A stretch of 64,000 nucleotides of DNA from Ruegeria discodermiae (GCF_030758345.1 NZ_JAVAMO010000001.1:744001-808000); one strand, 5' to 3'. Shown: positions 50,200 through 60,133, counted from the first letter of the stretch. Numbers and translations: made by a program. The notes: generated from the sequence alone by a model not told the origin.

Positions 50200-50976
50200 T
50201 CACCAACGCCCCGTTGCCGCCTGCCACATCAGGCCGGTGCGTCTGCGGAACTCACTTTGACCCAGCGTCCCGTCAGCCACCCGTTCCGGCTGCGCTACCG
50301 CCTGCTTTAGAAGTGCCTCGGCCTGCCATCCCGCCAACAAAGCCGCACGCGCTTCTTTTGAGATGGCCGACCGGTTTCGGCGTGCCTTTGAGAGGCGCTC
50401 AAGCCCGCTTTGCGCCAGTTGCCGCACACCCGACGCCGTTCCATCCAGCAAGGGAATACGCCCGCGCGCCTCCAACTCCGGCACAGCAACCAACCAATTC
50501 GCAACCCCCACCGCATAGCCGTAGTCGCGCAGGACATCCGCATCCGCCGGGCCAAGGCTTTGGGCGGCTGCCACCATCAGCGCCCCGGAACTGTAGTCGA
50601 TATAATTGTCCAGATGCGCCTCATCCTCGAACGGGTCTTTATAAATATCCCAACGCCTTACCGAGACATATTGATCCAGATACGCAGCAAGGTCGGGTGA
50701 CAGAACCTCAGCCAGAGGGGTGACCACCTGATGCCGCCGGACGGTCTTTCCCTCTGCGATCTCTTCCAGTGCGTCGCGCCACCATTGCAGGCGCATTTCG
50801 GCGATCATCGGCTCTTGGGTGACCCAGGGCGCGCGCGACACCTCGACATTCAGCGCATAGAGCGGGAACAGCACCCGGCGCGCCGCAACCGGCGCGGCCA
50901 TGGCGGCCAGAAACCGGTCCGGATCGGCCTGCTCGACCAAGGCCGCGCAGGCGGTCAGGTCCGGATCAAAGCTCAT
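50200..50976 (-). CDS. Squalene/phytoene synthase family protein, NDUFAF6-like
   Basis: 258 residues from ATG 50976, overlapping the methyltransferase stop (ATGA). The all-helical isoprenoid synthase fold is seen (RRVLFPLYALNVEVSRAP, MRLQWWRDALEEI, YGYAVGVANWLVAVPELEARG), but the first Asp-rich motif (DxxxD) of real phytoene synthases is replaced by EVSRA, and the second is degraded. This is the pattern of the mitochondrial complex I assembly factor NDUFAF6 and its alphaproteobacterial relatives. Carotenoid synthesis is therefore unlikely. Confidence 0.8.
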   Translation of the reverse strand: MSFDPDLTACAALVEQADPDRFLAAMAAPVAARRVLFPLYALNVEVSRAPWVTQEPMIAEMRLQWWRDALEEIAEGKTVRRHQVVTPLAEVLSPDLAAYLDQYVSVRRWDIYKDPFEDEAHLDNYIDYSSGALMVAAAQSLGPADADVLRDYGYAVGVANWLVAVPELEARGRIPLLDGTASGVRQLAQSGLERLSKARRNRSAISKEARAALLAGWQAEALLKQAVAQPERVADGTLGQSEFRRRTGLMWQAATGRW

Positions 50977-51692
50977 TTTGGCCGGACGAGCATCAGCGCA
51001 TAGGCGATATGCTCGGGCGCGGCCTCCCACAGGGCAATCTCTCGCGCATTCATATCCAGCATCTCGGTCATCGCGGGGTCGGGATCGGCAACACGCAGTT
51101 CAGCAATGCGCTGGCGCAGGGGGGCATAGTAGCTCTCCCACCCCTGCCCGATGATCAGGCGTGTGCCCAGAAGCGCATACCCCGCCGCCGCGACGCGAGC
51201 CTCGATCCCGGCCATATCGGTTATGCCCCGATACTCCTCCCAAAACTCACGCGCCGCCTGTGGCATCTCGCCGCGCAATTTCACCGGCTCGGAAAAGGCG
51301 ACAAACCCGCTCGGCGCAAGCGCGGAACGCCAGGTCTTCAACCCTTCGGTCACCCCAAGGAAATAGAGCGCGCCCGCGCACCAGATCAGGTCATGCGGGC
51401 CACCGGGTTCGGCCATATCCCCGAGGCGGGCCTGAACACGGTCCCCGAACCGGGCACATCGTTTTTGGGCACTGGCGACAAAACCGTCATGCATTTCCAG
51501 ACCCAGCAGCCGCGCCTCGGGCAGACGGTCGGCGAGCGTTTCCAGATCAGCCCCAGGCCCGCAGCCCGCGTCACAGACAGAGATCGCACCGCTCAGCCCG
51601 GTATTAGCCAAAACCCAATCCACATCCTCGGGGGAGCCCGGCCCCTCACGCGGCAGACCATTGTGAATTTTGAAAAACGCATCCCAGTCCAT
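50973..51692 (-). CDS. Class I SAM-dependent methyltransferase
   Basis: 239 residues. Motif I VCDAGCGPGADLETLADRL and acidic motif II LLGLEMHDGF are clear; the rest resembles trans-aconitate/cyclopropane-type enzymes (WCAGALYFLGV, EPVKLRGEMP). Overlaps cimA by one base (TAATG) and the NDUFAF6-like gene by four, so all are one translationally coupled unit. Target unknown. Confidence 0.85.
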   Translation of the reverse strand: MDWDAFFKIHNGLPREGPGSPEDVDWVLANTGLSGAISVCDAGCGPGADLETLADRLPEARLLGLEMHDGFVASAQKRCARFGDRVQARLGDMAEPGGPHDLIWCAGALYFLGVTEGLKTWRSALAPSGFVAFSEPVKLRGEMPQAAREFWEEYRGITDMAGIEARVAAAGYALLGTRLIIGQGWESYYAPLRQRIAELRVADPDPAMTEMLDMNAREIALWEAAPEHIAYALMLVRPK

Positions 51693-53314
51693 TATTCCGC
51701 GGCCTCCACGTGATGGATCAGCTTCCAGCGGATCGCATCCAGCAGCGCCTCGAAACTGGCATCCACTATGTTCGCGCTGACCCCCACCGTGGACCAGCGC
51801 CGCCCGGCCCCATCCTCGCTGTCGATGATGACGCGGGTGACGGCCTCTGTCCCGCCCTGGGTGATACGCACCTTGAAATCGACCAGCCGCATATCCTCCA
51901 GCACCGCCGAATACTGGCCCAGATCCTTGGCCAGCGCCTTGGCCAGCGCGTTGACCGGCCCGCGGTCGCTGCCATCCTCATCCAGCGATTCACTGACCGA
52001 CAGGCGCTTTTCGCCGTCAACTTTCACCACAACCACCGCTTCGGACAGGCTGATCATGCGGTTGTACTTGTTCTTGCGCCGCTCGACCGTCACCTTATAG
52101 CGCTTGACCTCGAACAGTTCAGGCAGCAGCTCCAGTTCCTCGCGCGCCAGCAACTCGAACGAGGCCTGCGCGGTGTCATAAGAATAGCCCTCGGCCTCGC
52201 GCTCCTTGATCCGTTCCAGAATGCGCCCCAGCGCCGGGTCGCCCTTGGTCACGTCCAGCCCGGCCTCAGTCAGCCGGTTGCGCAGGTTCGACTGCCCGGC
52301 CTGGTTCGACATCGGAATGATACGGTCATTGCCGATGACGGAGGGCTCCACATGTTCATAGGTCGAGGGGTTTTTCAGGATCGCGCTGGCATGCAGCCCG
52401 GCCTTATGCGCAAAGGCCGAGGCCCCCACATAAGGCGCCTGCTTGGTCGGCACCCGGTTGAGGATATCATCCAGCATCCGGCTGACCTTGGTTAGCCCCG
52501 CCAGCGCCTCGGGCGTGACGCCGGTGTCAAACTGGCTGGTATAGGGTTCTTTCAGCAGCAGCGTCGGGATCAGCGAGGTCAGGTTGGCATTGCCGCAACG
52601 CTCGCCCAGCCCGTTCAGCGTGCCCTGGATCTGCCGCGCGCCGGCCTCCACCGCGGCCAGCGATCCAGCAACAGCCTGCTCTGTGTCGTTATGGGTATGG
52701 ATGCCCAGCCGCTCGCCGGGAATGCCCGACGCGATCACCTCCGTAACGATCCGCCCGATCTCGGAGGGCAGCGCGCCGCCATTGGTGTCACAGAGCACGA
52801 TCCATCGCGCCCCGGCCTCCAATGCAGCATGGCAGACCGCCAGCGCATAGCCAGGGTTGTCGCGGTAGCCGTCAAAGAAATGTTCGGCGTCAAACAGAGC
52901 CTCGCGCCCCTGCGCCACGATATGGGCGATCGAGGCGCGGACGTTTTCAGTGTTCTCCTCTAGCGCAATGCCAAGCGCGTCGGTGACATGAAAGTCATGG
53001 CTTTTGCCCACCAGACAGACCGTGCCGGTGCCCGCGTTCAGCACTGCGGCCAGCACGTCGTCATTCTCGGCAGACCGGCCAGAGCGCTTGGTCATGCCAA
53101 AGGCGGCAAGCCGCGCGCGTGTCTCGGGTGCATCGGCAAAAAACGCGCTGTCGGTGGGGTTGGCCCCGGGCCAACCGCCCTCGACATAATCCAATCCCAA
53201 CTCGTCCAGCGCGCGGGTGATCTGGACCTTTTCCGGGGTCGAGAACTGCACCCCCTGCGTCTGCTGCCCGTCCCGCAGGGTGGTGTCGTAGAGGTAGAGG
53301 CGTTCGCGGTTCAT
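51692..53314 (-). CDS. cimA: (R)-citramalate synthase
   Basis: 540 residues of the DRE-TIM metallolyase family: YDTTLRDGQQTQGVQFS at the N-terminus, LCDTNGGALPSE, HTHNDTEQAVA and the subdomain HKAGLHASAI. The C-terminal regulatory LeuA-like domain (DFKVRITQGGTEAVTRV) is present, and the sequence follows the citramalate rather than isopropylmalate synthase type. Makes citramalate from pyruvate and acetyl-CoA for threonine-independent isoleucine synthesis. ATG 53314 or GTG 53317. Confidence 0.92.
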   Translation of the reverse strand: MNRERLYLYDTTLRDGQQTQGVQFSTPEKVQITRALDELGLDYVEGGWPGANPTDSAFFADAPETRARLAAFGMTKRSGRSAENDDVLAAVLNAGTGTVCLVGKSHDFHVTDALGIALEENTENVRASIAHIVAQGREALFDAEHFFDGYRDNPGYALAVCHAALEAGARWIVLCDTNGGALPSEIGRIVTEVIASGIPGERLGIHTHNDTEQAVAGSLAAVEAGARQIQGTLNGLGERCGNANLTSLIPTLLLKEPYTSQFDTGVTPEALAGLTKVSRMLDDILNRVPTKQAPYVGASAFAHKAGLHASAILKNPSTYEHVEPSVIGNDRIIPMSNQAGQSNLRNRLTEAGLDVTKGDPALGRILERIKEREAEGYSYDTAQASFELLAREELELLPELFEVKRYKVTVERRKNKYNRMISLSEAVVVVKVDGEKRLSVSESLDEDGSDRGPVNALAKALAKDLGQYSAVLEDMRLVDFKVRITQGGTEAVTRVIIDSEDGAGRRWSTVGVSANIVDASFEALLDAIRWKLIHHVEAAE

Positions 53315-54708
53315 CACACGCTCTCCAGTTTGGCAGCGTCGAAATCGGGGCCGGGCACCAATTCCACGCCCGCCTTGCTCATGCGCACCTCAAGACCTGC
53401 GGCCAGATAGGCGGTTTTCAGGCGATCGACCTCAGCGAAATCCTTGCTCTCCATCGCAACGCTACGCGCATCCGACAAACGGGCCTCATGCGCTGACAGG
53501 TCCAGATCACCTGCTTCAGCCCATTCCCCCATCTCATCCGTCAGCAAACCCAGCAAACGCGCCGAGGCCAGCAATTCCGCAGCCTTTCCATCCGCCGCCA
53601 GACGGTGGAGTTCTGCGAGGGCACCCGCCGTGTTCAGATCATCACCAAGCGCGGCGATGATTGCGGGGGCCGCGCTGGCGGCGGGCTCGATGCCCGCTGT
53701 CAGCGCCCGCCATTTCCGGAGCGTTCCTTCCGCCTCACGCGCCTTTTTCTCGGTCCAGTCCATAGGCTTGCGGTAATGGGTCTGCAGGAACACAAACCGG
53801 ATCACCTCACCGGGCACGCCCTTATCCAGCAGGTCGCGCACGGTAAAGAAATTGCCCAAGCTTTTGGACATCTTCTTGCCCTCGACCTGCAACATCTCAT
53901 TGTGCAGCCAATAGCGCGCAAACTGACCCTCGGGATGGGCGCACCGGCTTTGCGCGATCTCGTTTTCATGATGCGGGAACATCAGGTCGTTGCCACCACC
54001 ATGAATGTCGAAACTGTCGCCCAGCAGCTCATGCGCCATGGCCGAGCATTCGATATGCCAGCCGGGCCGCCCCCGGCCCCAGGGACTGTCCCAGCCCGGC
54101 AGATCATCGGTGGAGGGTTTCCACAGCACGAAATCCATCGGGTCTTCCTTGAAGGGCGCCACCTCGACCCGCGCACCGGCGATCATGTCATCCACGGAGC
54201 GGCCCGAGAGCTTGCCGTAATCCTCGTATCTGCGCACGCGAAACAGCACATGGCCTTCTTTTTCATATGCGTAGCCATCCGCGATCAGCCCGTCGATCAT
54301 CGCAATCATCTGGGCGATGAACCCGGTGGCGCGCGGCATCTCGTTGGGCCGCATCGCACCGACCTCATCCATGTCTTTCAGATACCAGCCGATGGTTTCG
54401 TCCGAGCGCGCCTGAACCAGCTCCTCCAACGTGCCTTCGGCCCCGGCCTGCTTGCGAGCCAGAGCGGTGGCGTTGATCTTGTCATCCACATCGGTGAAGT
54501 TGCGCACATAAGTCACGTGATCCGCGCCATAGACCTGCCGCAGCAGTCGATAGAGCACATCGAACACTACCACGGGCCGGGCATTGCCCAGATGCGCCCG
54601 GTCATAGACGGTGGGTCCGCAGACATACATCCGCACGTTTTCGGAATCGATCGGCTCGAAATCCTCTTTCCGGCGGGTTTTGGTATTGTGCAGTCTGATA
54701 CGTGTCAT
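53314..54708 (-). CDS. cysS: Cysteinyl-tRNA synthetase
   Basis: 464 residues from ATG 54708 (GAGGAAAAG upstream). Zinc cysteine in [16 protein letters not shown], which also holds the HIGH motif; [35 protein letters not shown]. All catalytic parts intact. First gene of the coupled cysS-cimA-methyltransferase-phytoene-synthase-like unit. Confidence 0.98.
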   Translation of the reverse strand: MTRIRLHNTKTRRKEDFEPIDSENVRMYVCGPTVYDRAHLGNARPVVVFDVLYRLLRQVYGADHVTYVRNFTDVDDKINATALARKQAGAEGTLEELVQARSDETIGWYLKDMDEVGAMRPNEMPRATGFIAQMIAMIDGLIADGYAYEKEGHVLFRVRRYEDYGKLSGRSVDDMIAGARVEVAPFKEDPMDFVLWKPSTDDLPGWDSPWGRGRPGWHIECSAMAHELLGDSFDIHGGGNDLMFPHHENEIAQSRCAHPEGQFARYWLHNEMLQVEGKKMSKSLGNFFTVRDLLDKGVPGEVIRFVFLQTHYRKPMDWTEKKAREAEGTLRKWRALTAGIEPAASAAPAIIAALGDDLNTAGALAELHRLAADGKAAELLASARLLGLLTDEMGEWAEAGDLDLSAHEARLSDARSVAMESKDFAEVDRLKTAYLAAGLEVRMSKAGVELVPGPDFDAAKLESV

Positions 54709-54954
54709 CGTCTTTTCCTCGGGCACGGCAAAGCAAGCGCGGTGGCGCGGGCTTAGCAACTTGTCTCAGGGAAGAAAACGAAAGAAACCGGCCCGCGTGA
54801 TTGCTCAGCAGGGAATGCAGCAGATAATGGTGCAAATCGGTGTCATGGGTCTTGCATAGCGCCCCTTTGCCGAGATTTCAAGCGTGCTGCCTAGGGGGCT
54901 GCGGTGCTGTTTGTTTTGTGCTATCCTGCAACCACAGGGAGCTATGTATCAAAT

Positions 54955-55467
54955 ATGAACACCTCAAAAGCGATGTGGCCCATGGGACCGCAAAGGATTG
55001 ACGACACTGCAGATAATGCCGCTTCGCAATCGCCTGACTCGGTGGTTGTTACACGTGATTCCGACTATTCGGCGCTGGTCTCAGACCTGCGCGGCAAGCA
55101 GCAAAAATTCGAATCCAGCATCCACAAACACCTGCGCGAACTGGATCAGTGCCTAACTCGTCTTGAATCCGAACAAGAGCATCTGACCCATTGCCGGACC
55201 CAGATCGCCGGCCATGAAAAGATCCTGTCCAGCCATCGCAAGAGCTTGAAGAAAGCACGATCTGACGGTGACAAGAAAAGACGCAAATCCATTGAAAAGA
55301 CGATGAAAAGGGAAACCCTGGCTTATGAGGACAGCCTGCGTCAGGCGGCCAAGCATTCCGCGCGTATTCAGCGTGAGCTGAAGGCGGCCAAAACCTCGTT
55401 CGAGGCCGCCGGATCGGTCGGCAATCTGATCTCGGATGGTGACCTGAAGCTGCGCACCCCGCTCTAG
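54955..55467 (+). CDS. Coiled-coil hypothetical protein
   Basis: About 170 residues, start uncertain (ATG 54955 or 54976). Residues 45-155 are strongly charged heptad-like helix, with SDLRGKQQKFESSIHKHLRE, SLKKARSDGDKKRRKSIEK and QAAKHSARIQRELKAAK. No signal peptide or membrane span. Not recognised. It ends 3 bases before the MmcQ/YjbR gene, so the two are co-expressed. Confidence 0.65.
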   Translation: MNTSKAMWPMGPQRIDDTADNAASQSPDSVVVTRDSDYSALVSDLRGKQQKFESSIHKHLRELDQCLTRLESEQEHLTHCRTQIAGHEKILSSHRKSLKKARSDGDKKRRKSIEKTMKRETLAYEDSLRQAAKHSARIQRELKAAKTSFEAAGSVGNLISDGDLKLRTPL

Positions 55468-55470
55468 CCC

Positions 55471-55815
55471 ATGTCACGGGACAGTGTGAATCGGATCTGC
55501 GCCGCGCTGCCGGGGGCCGAAGTGTCGGACCCGTGGGGTGGTGGGCATGATGCGTGGAAGATCGGCGGCAAGATGTTCGCCTGTATCGGCACCGCCAATG
55601 ACGGTGTTTCGGTCAAGACGCCCGATATCGAAACCGCCCAGATGCTGATCGAGGCTGGCGTGGGTGAACGCGCGCCCTATTTCCATCGCAGCTGGATCAG
55701 GCTGGGCTGGGATACCCCCGAAGAGGAAGCAGAGCATCGGATCGAGGTCTCTTACGACCTAGTTCGCGCCAGCCTGACCAAGAAATTGCAGGCGACACTG
55801 CCGCCGCGCGGCTGA
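55471..55815 (+). CDS. MmcQ/YjbR family protein
   Basis: 114 residues. The CyaY-like DNA-binding fold of YjbR proteins is indicated by LPGAEVSDPWGGGHDAWKIG, KMFACIG, and the C-terminal SYDLVRASLTKKLQ. The WxP/W-K pattern at the start matches the family. Cellular role unknown. Confidence 0.85.
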   Translation: MSRDSVNRICAALPGAEVSDPWGGGHDAWKIGGKMFACIGTANDGVSVKTPDIETAQMLIEAGVGERAPYFHRSWIRLGWDTPEEEAEHRIEVSYDLVRASLTKKLQATLPPRG

Positions 55816-55875
55816 GATTGACAAATCGGCACGCCTCTGTCCCTGTCCGCTGGACTGAGACTCAGGGAGGTCGGG

Positions 55876-57063
55876 ATGAAGCTGTCTCATCGCATCACGA
55901 ATATCACCGGCGGCGGCTCGGACGGCTGGGATGTGTTCAACAAGGCGCGCGCAATGGTGCGCGCGGGTGTTGCCGTTACCGAACTGACCCAGGGCGAGCA
56001 TGACATCCGCACCCATCCGGTGATCCTTGATGCGATGGATGCCGCGGCGCGGGCGGGCAAGACGGGTTATTCCGCTGTGCCCGGTGAACATGATCTGCGC
56101 GACACGGTTGCAACCCGCATTCAGGACCGGACCGGCGTGGCGACCACGCGCGACAACGTGCTTATCACGCCGGGCGGTCAGGCCGCACTGTTCGCGGCCC
56201 ATAACGCAACCTGCGATCCGGGCGATACCGGCCTGTTCATCGATCCTTATTATGCCACCTATCCCGGCACGATCCGGGCGGTGGGTGCGGTTTCGAAACC
56301 GGTTCAGGCCCATGCCGAGGACGGGTTCCAGCCCCGTGCCGCGGATATCGATGCCGCCGCCGAAGGGGCCGCCTCGCTGCTGATCAACTCGCCCAACAAC
56401 CCCACCGGCGTGGTCTATTCGCGTGAGACGCTGGAGGGGATCGCAGGGGTCTGCCAGGATCGCGATCTGTGGCTGATCTCGGACGAGGTTTATGACACAC
56501 AGGTCTGGGAGGGCACACATCTCAGCCCGCGGGCCCTGCCCGGTATGGTCGAGCGCACGCTGGTGGTTGGCTCGATGTCGAAATCCCACGCGATGACCGG
56601 ATCACGGTGCGGCTGGGTCGTGGGGCCACAAGAGGCCATTGCGCATCTGATCAACCTCGCCACCCACACCACCTATGGCGTACCGGGATTCGTCCAGGCG
56701 GCCGGGAATTTCGCGCTGAATGCGGGCCTCTGGCTGGAAGATGAGGTTGCCGCCCCCTTCCGCCGTCGCCGCGCGCTGGCACAGGAGGTGCTGCAGGCCC
56801 AGAACGTACTGCGTCCGGTTCCCGCACAGGGGGCGATGTACCTGATGCTGGATATCCGGGCCACCGGCATGAGCGGCGAAGACTTCGCCTATGCCCTGCT
56901 GGATGCCCATCACATCGCGGTCATGCCCGGCGAGAGCTTTGGCGTCGCCGCAGCGGGCCATATCCGCGTGGCAATGACGGTGGAGGATGAGGCCTTTGTG
57001 AGCGCGCTGAACACGATTTGCGATTTCGCGACGGGCCTCGCAAATCAGCGCGCCGCCGAATAG
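55876..57063 (+). CDS. Class I/II pyridoxal phosphate aminotransferase
   Basis: 395 residues, fold type I. PLP-binding residues are visible: Asn175 in NSPNNPTGV, Asp203 and Tyr206 in ISDEVYD, Schiff-base Lys236 in GSMSKSHAMTG, and Arg in IRVAMT for the carboxylate. Belongs to the aspartate/aromatic aminotransferase group; substrate not assignable. GGGAGG lies ahead of the start. Confidence 0.93.
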   Translation: MKLSHRITNITGGGSDGWDVFNKARAMVRAGVAVTELTQGEHDIRTHPVILDAMDAAARAGKTGYSAVPGEHDLRDTVATRIQDRTGVATTRDNVLITPGGQAALFAAHNATCDPGDTGLFIDPYYATYPGTIRAVGAVSKPVQAHAEDGFQPRAADIDAAAEGAASLLINSPNNPTGVVYSRETLEGIAGVCQDRDLWLISDEVYDTQVWEGTHLSPRALPGMVERTLVVGSMSKSHAMTGSRCGWVVGPQEAIAHLINLATHTTYGVPGFVQAAGNFALNAGLWLEDEVAAPFRRRRALAQEVLQAQNVLRPVPAQGAMYLMLDIRATGMSGEDFAYALLDAHHIAVMPGESFGVAAAGHIRVAMTVEDEAFVSALNTICDFATGLANQRAAE

Positions 57064-57090
57064 GCCCCGCGCGCCGCAATCACCCGGGGA

Positions 57091-57609
57091 TCAGAAACGG
57101 AAAGTTGTGCGCAGATTGAACGTATCGGTGTCGAAATCGCCGGATTGATCGTTCAAATCACTGAAATTATGGCGCAAAATCTCGCCACCGATCTCCAGCC
57201 GGTCTGTCACCGGGACCGCGATCCCGATGCCATAGACCGCGCCAGTGTCGCTCGCGCCCGAGGTTTCCGCGCGCGCCGCACCGACCACCACATAGCCCAG
57301 AGCGTTGCCGAAATCATATCCGCCACGTAGCTTCAGCCGTCCGATATAGTCAATCTCACCGGCGGACCCGCCCAGATCGATATTGGTGCGGTTATACTCG
57401 AATTCCCCACCCAGCACGAAGTTGCCGAAGTCATGGTCATAGCCGATATGCGGACCAAAGCTGACATCATCGCCCCCGACACTGCCCGGGCCATCCACAT
57501 CGGTATATCCCAGCGCAAAACCGCCATACACACCGGTCCAGTCCTCAGCCAGCGCCGGGGTAGCGCAGGTGAGGGTCAGAGCGACACATATAGGGAGGGC
57601 TTGCCTCAA
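57091..57609 (-). CDS. Eight-strand outer-membrane beta-barrel protein (Opa/OmpA-barrel type)
   Basis: 172 residues starting at TTG 57609 (GGAG 9 bases before). Signal peptide ends ATPALA; the mature chain begins EDWTGVYGGFALGYTDV, typical of the Omp25/Opa-like alphaproteobacterial porin-like family, and alternates barrel strands to a terminal Phe (LRTTFRF). Possibly structural or adhesive. Confidence 0.87.
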   Translation of the reverse strand: MRQALPICVALTLTCATPALAEDWTGVYGGFALGYTDVDGPGSVGGDDVSFGPHIGYDHDFGNFVLGGEFEYNRTNIDLGGSAGEIDYIGRLKLRGGYDFGNALGYVVVGAARAETSGASDTGAVYGIGIAVPVTDRLEIGGEILRHNFSDLNDQSGDFDTDTFNLRTTFRF

Positions 57610-57678
57610 CTCCGAACTCCAATCTCAATTATAAACCCGTTGTCGCCCGATATAGGCGGACATGTCATGGGTGCGTTC

Positions 57679-57745
57679 CCTTGAAATATGGTTGACCCGA
57701 ATTGTGCTTTCAAGGAACCGAATCCGCATGTGAACATATGTGAAC
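57679..57745. repeat. Inverted and direct repeats in the gap before the second MttB-like gene
   Basis: The 57610-58008 gap holds no gene I can support. It contains the inverted repeat CCTTGAAA (57679-57686)/TTTCAAGG (57708-57715), then a direct repeat ATGTGAAC at 57728-57735 and 57738-57745, ten bases apart, one helical turn, followed by TATAGC, a weak -10. A regulator site for the divergent genes is possible. The remaining 250 bases show nothing else clear. Confidence 0.45.
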
Positions 57746-58008
57746 ACTATAGCACGTTTCGCCTGTTAGGCGCAAAAAATCGCTCAAATCCACCGGGTTA
57801 TTGGTCGCAAACAGGACAGAACGTGGGCGGTATTCCTGTCACCCTTGCCTGAAATGGGAGGGTCCGAATGCAAGGCGAGTTGTCCAAGATTGGTCTCGTC
57901 AGCCGAACCATCGGCGCCGATCGCGGGCGGGCTGCGCGCGGTCGACCCCAAGCTGTCTGACGAATTCGCACAGCCTGCATCTCAGACAAATTTGGACCTT
58001 TCAGACTC

Positions 58009-59553
58009 ATGAACGATCAAACCAGACCCTCTTCGCGCAGCGGCGGACGCGCCGCGCGCCGGGCCGCGCGTGCCAGCGCCCTGCCCGATCACCTCCGCCC
58101 GGTACGCCCTGGTATGGAAGGCGGAGCGCTGAAACCGCTGACACAGGACGGCGTTGAAAGCATCCACCGCGCAGCGCTCGACGCGCTTGAACAGATCGGC
58201 CTGGCCGACGCGCCGCCAAGCGGTATCGACTACCTCACCAAAGCCGGCTGCATCCTGGGCGATGATGGCCGCCTGCGATTCCCCCGCGCGCTGGTCGAGG
58301 ATACGCTGGCCATCGCCAATCGCGCGGTCACGCTGTGCAGCCGCGACGGCAAGACCGATCTGGATCTCAGCGGTTCGCGGGTCCACTACGGCACCGCCGG
58401 GGCCGCCGTGCATATGGTTGATGTGCATGGCAGGGAATATCGCGATTCCACGGTGCAGGACCTGCATGATGCCGCGCGAATCTGCGACCAGCTCGACAAT
58501 ATCCACTTCGTGCAGCGCCCGATGGTCTGCCGCGATATCGTTGACAATCGCGAGATGGACCTGAACACGATCTATGCCTGCTGCTCGGGCACGTTCAAAC
58601 ATATCGGCACCTCGTTCACCGATCCCGATTATGTCGCCCCGGCGCTGGAAATGCTGCATATGATCGCGGGTGGTGAGGATAAGTGGCGCGAACGCCCCTT
58701 TGTCAGCAATACCAACTGTTTCGTCGTCCCGCCGATGAAGTTCGCCACCGAAAGCTGCGAGGTAATGGAGCGCTGTATCGAAGGCGGCATGCCCGTCCTG
58801 CTGCTGAGCGCGGGCATGGCCGGGGCCACCGCGCCCTCGACGGTGGCAGGGGCCATCGTGCAGGCCGTGGCCGAATGTCTGGCCGGGCTGGTCTATGTCA
58901 ACGCGGTCAGGCCGGGCCACCCGGCGATATTTGGCACCTGGCCTTTTGGCCTTGACCTGCGCACTGGCGCGATGTCGATCGGCTCGGGCGAGCAGGCGCT
59001 GCTCAGCTCGGGCTGTGCGCAGATGCACCAGTTTTATGGTCTGCCCGGTGGGGCCGCCGCCGGTGGCTCGGATTCGAAACTGCCCGACATGCAGGCCGGG
59101 TGGGAGCAGATGTGTTCCAACGTGATGGCCGGGCTGTCGGGGCTGAACATGGTCTACGAGGCCGCAGGTATGCATGCCTCGCTGCTGGGCTTCTGCCATG
59201 AAAGCCTGATCCTTGGTGATGACCTGATCGGTCAGGCGCTGCGCTGCGTGCGCGGCATCGAAGTGACCGAGGAAACGCTGGCGCTCGACCAGATCGCCGA
59301 GGTCTGCCTGAGTGGGACCGGGCATTACCTGGGCACGGGTCAGACACTGGAGCGGATGCAGGCGGATTATGTCTATCCGACCCTGGGGGATCGCACCTCG
59401 CCCAAGGAATGGGCGGAACTGGGCAAGCCGGATCTGCTGGACAAAGCCACGGAACGCAAAGAGATGATGCTGGCGCAGCCATCGCAGGCCCATTGGGACC
59501 CGGTGCTGGACATGGCGCTGCGGGAGCGGTTCAACATCCACCTGCCCGCCTGA
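58009..59553 (+). CDS. MttB-like (trimethylamine methyltransferase family) protein, second copy
   Basis: 514 residues, the same length as the paralogue at 454-1998 but divergent from it. No internal TAG, so non-pyrrolysine. Common features: Arg-rich N-terminal tail (RRAARASALPDHL), HYLGTGQT near residue 430 and the central RPGHPAIFG strand (RPGAPVIFG in the other copy). Expected substrate class is methylated amines or betaines. No corrinoid protein nearby. The ribosome site is poor. Confidence 0.88.
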   Translation: MNDQTRPSSRSGGRAARRAARASALPDHLRPVRPGMEGGALKPLTQDGVESIHRAALDALEQIGLADAPPSGIDYLTKAGCILGDDGRLRFPRALVEDTLAIANRAVTLCSRDGKTDLDLSGSRVHYGTAGAAVHMVDVHGREYRDSTVQDLHDAARICDQLDNIHFVQRPMVCRDIVDNREMDLNTIYACCSGTFKHIGTSFTDPDYVAPALEMLHMIAGGEDKWRERPFVSNTNCFVVPPMKFATESCEVMERCIEGGMPVLLLSAGMAGATAPSTVAGAIVQAVAECLAGLVYVNAVRPGHPAIFGTWPFGLDLRTGAMSIGSGEQALLSSGCAQMHQFYGLPGGAAAGGSDSKLPDMQAGWEQMCSNVMAGLSGLNMVYEAAGMHASLLGFCHESLILGDDLIGQALRCVRGIEVTEETLALDQIAEVCLSGTGHYLGTGQTLERMQADYVYPTLGDRTSPKEWAELGKPDLLDKATERKEMMLAQPSQAHWDPVLDMALRERFNIHLPA

Positions 59554-59554
59554 A

Positions 59555-59593
59555 TAAAGAAAGGCGGCGGGCGCTAATACGCGACCGCCGCCG
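59555..59593 (-). terminator. Terminator of the EF-hand gene
   Basis: GGCGGCGGTCGCG and CGCCCGCCGCC pair on the minus strand, followed by TTTCTTTATT. It starts directly after the MttB-like stop, so it may act in both directions. Confidence 0.75.
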
Positions 59594-59640
59594 GACCGGA
59601 GTGGTGGGTTGTTACCGGCCCCTGCCCCTTCTCGTGGGGA

Positions 59641-59886
59641 TCAGCCTTCGGTCGCCGGGATCAGACCAGCTTCCTGCGCGGCAGATACTTCGGCCTCGTC
59701 CAGCGCGCCATCGGCATTCACGTCGATCGCGTTGAACCCATCAGCGGACATTTCGGGGAAGACGGCCTGCACCTCATCCAGCGTCCAGACGCCATCGCCA
59801 TTTGCATCCACCTTTCCTGCAGCCCATGCCAGCGCGGGCAGAGACACGGCAATCGCAAGCAGCGCGGTCGTTTTGGTCGGTTTCAT
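59641..59886 (-). CDS. Secreted EF-hand calcium-binding protein
   Basis: 81 residues with a Sec signal peptide (residues 1-22, ending LAWA). Two EF-hand loops: residues 27-38 (DANGDGVWTLDE) and 55-66 (DVNADGALDEAE), each with Asp/Asn ligands at 1, 3, 5 and a final Glu. Periplasmic or exported calcium binder; role unknown. Preceded by a weak AGGAG and followed by its own terminator. Confidence 0.9.
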   Translation of the reverse strand: MKPTKTTALLAIAVSLPALAWAAGKVDANGDGVWTLDEVQAVFPEMSADGFNAIDVNADGALDEAEVSAAQEAGLIPATEG

Positions 59887-60133
59887 TGGATCACTCCTAA
59901 TTATCGTTTTTTAACGCGTTCCTTTGTGGAACACGGACAGAGAAACCGAACCGGGAAACGCCGTCACCCACCCGCGTGAGTTGCGACTGTTTCAGGCCAC
60001 TCGCCGCCGGATTCGCACGCGTGACTGCGCGGCAGACCGCACGACCAAGTCAGCGGAGATTTGCTGAGCGGAACCTGACGAATTGCATCGGGGAATTTGG
60101 GCAAGCCTCTGCCGAAACCCGCCGGGATTGCGA

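Noticed and set aside
57732-57745. GAAC-N6-GAAC as a second LexA box
   Set aside because: Spacing is 6, not 7, and it is better explained as part of the ATGTGAAC direct repeat.
57982-59541. 519-codon minus-strand open frame antisense to the second MttB-like gene
   Set aside because: The MttB frame is clearly the real one.
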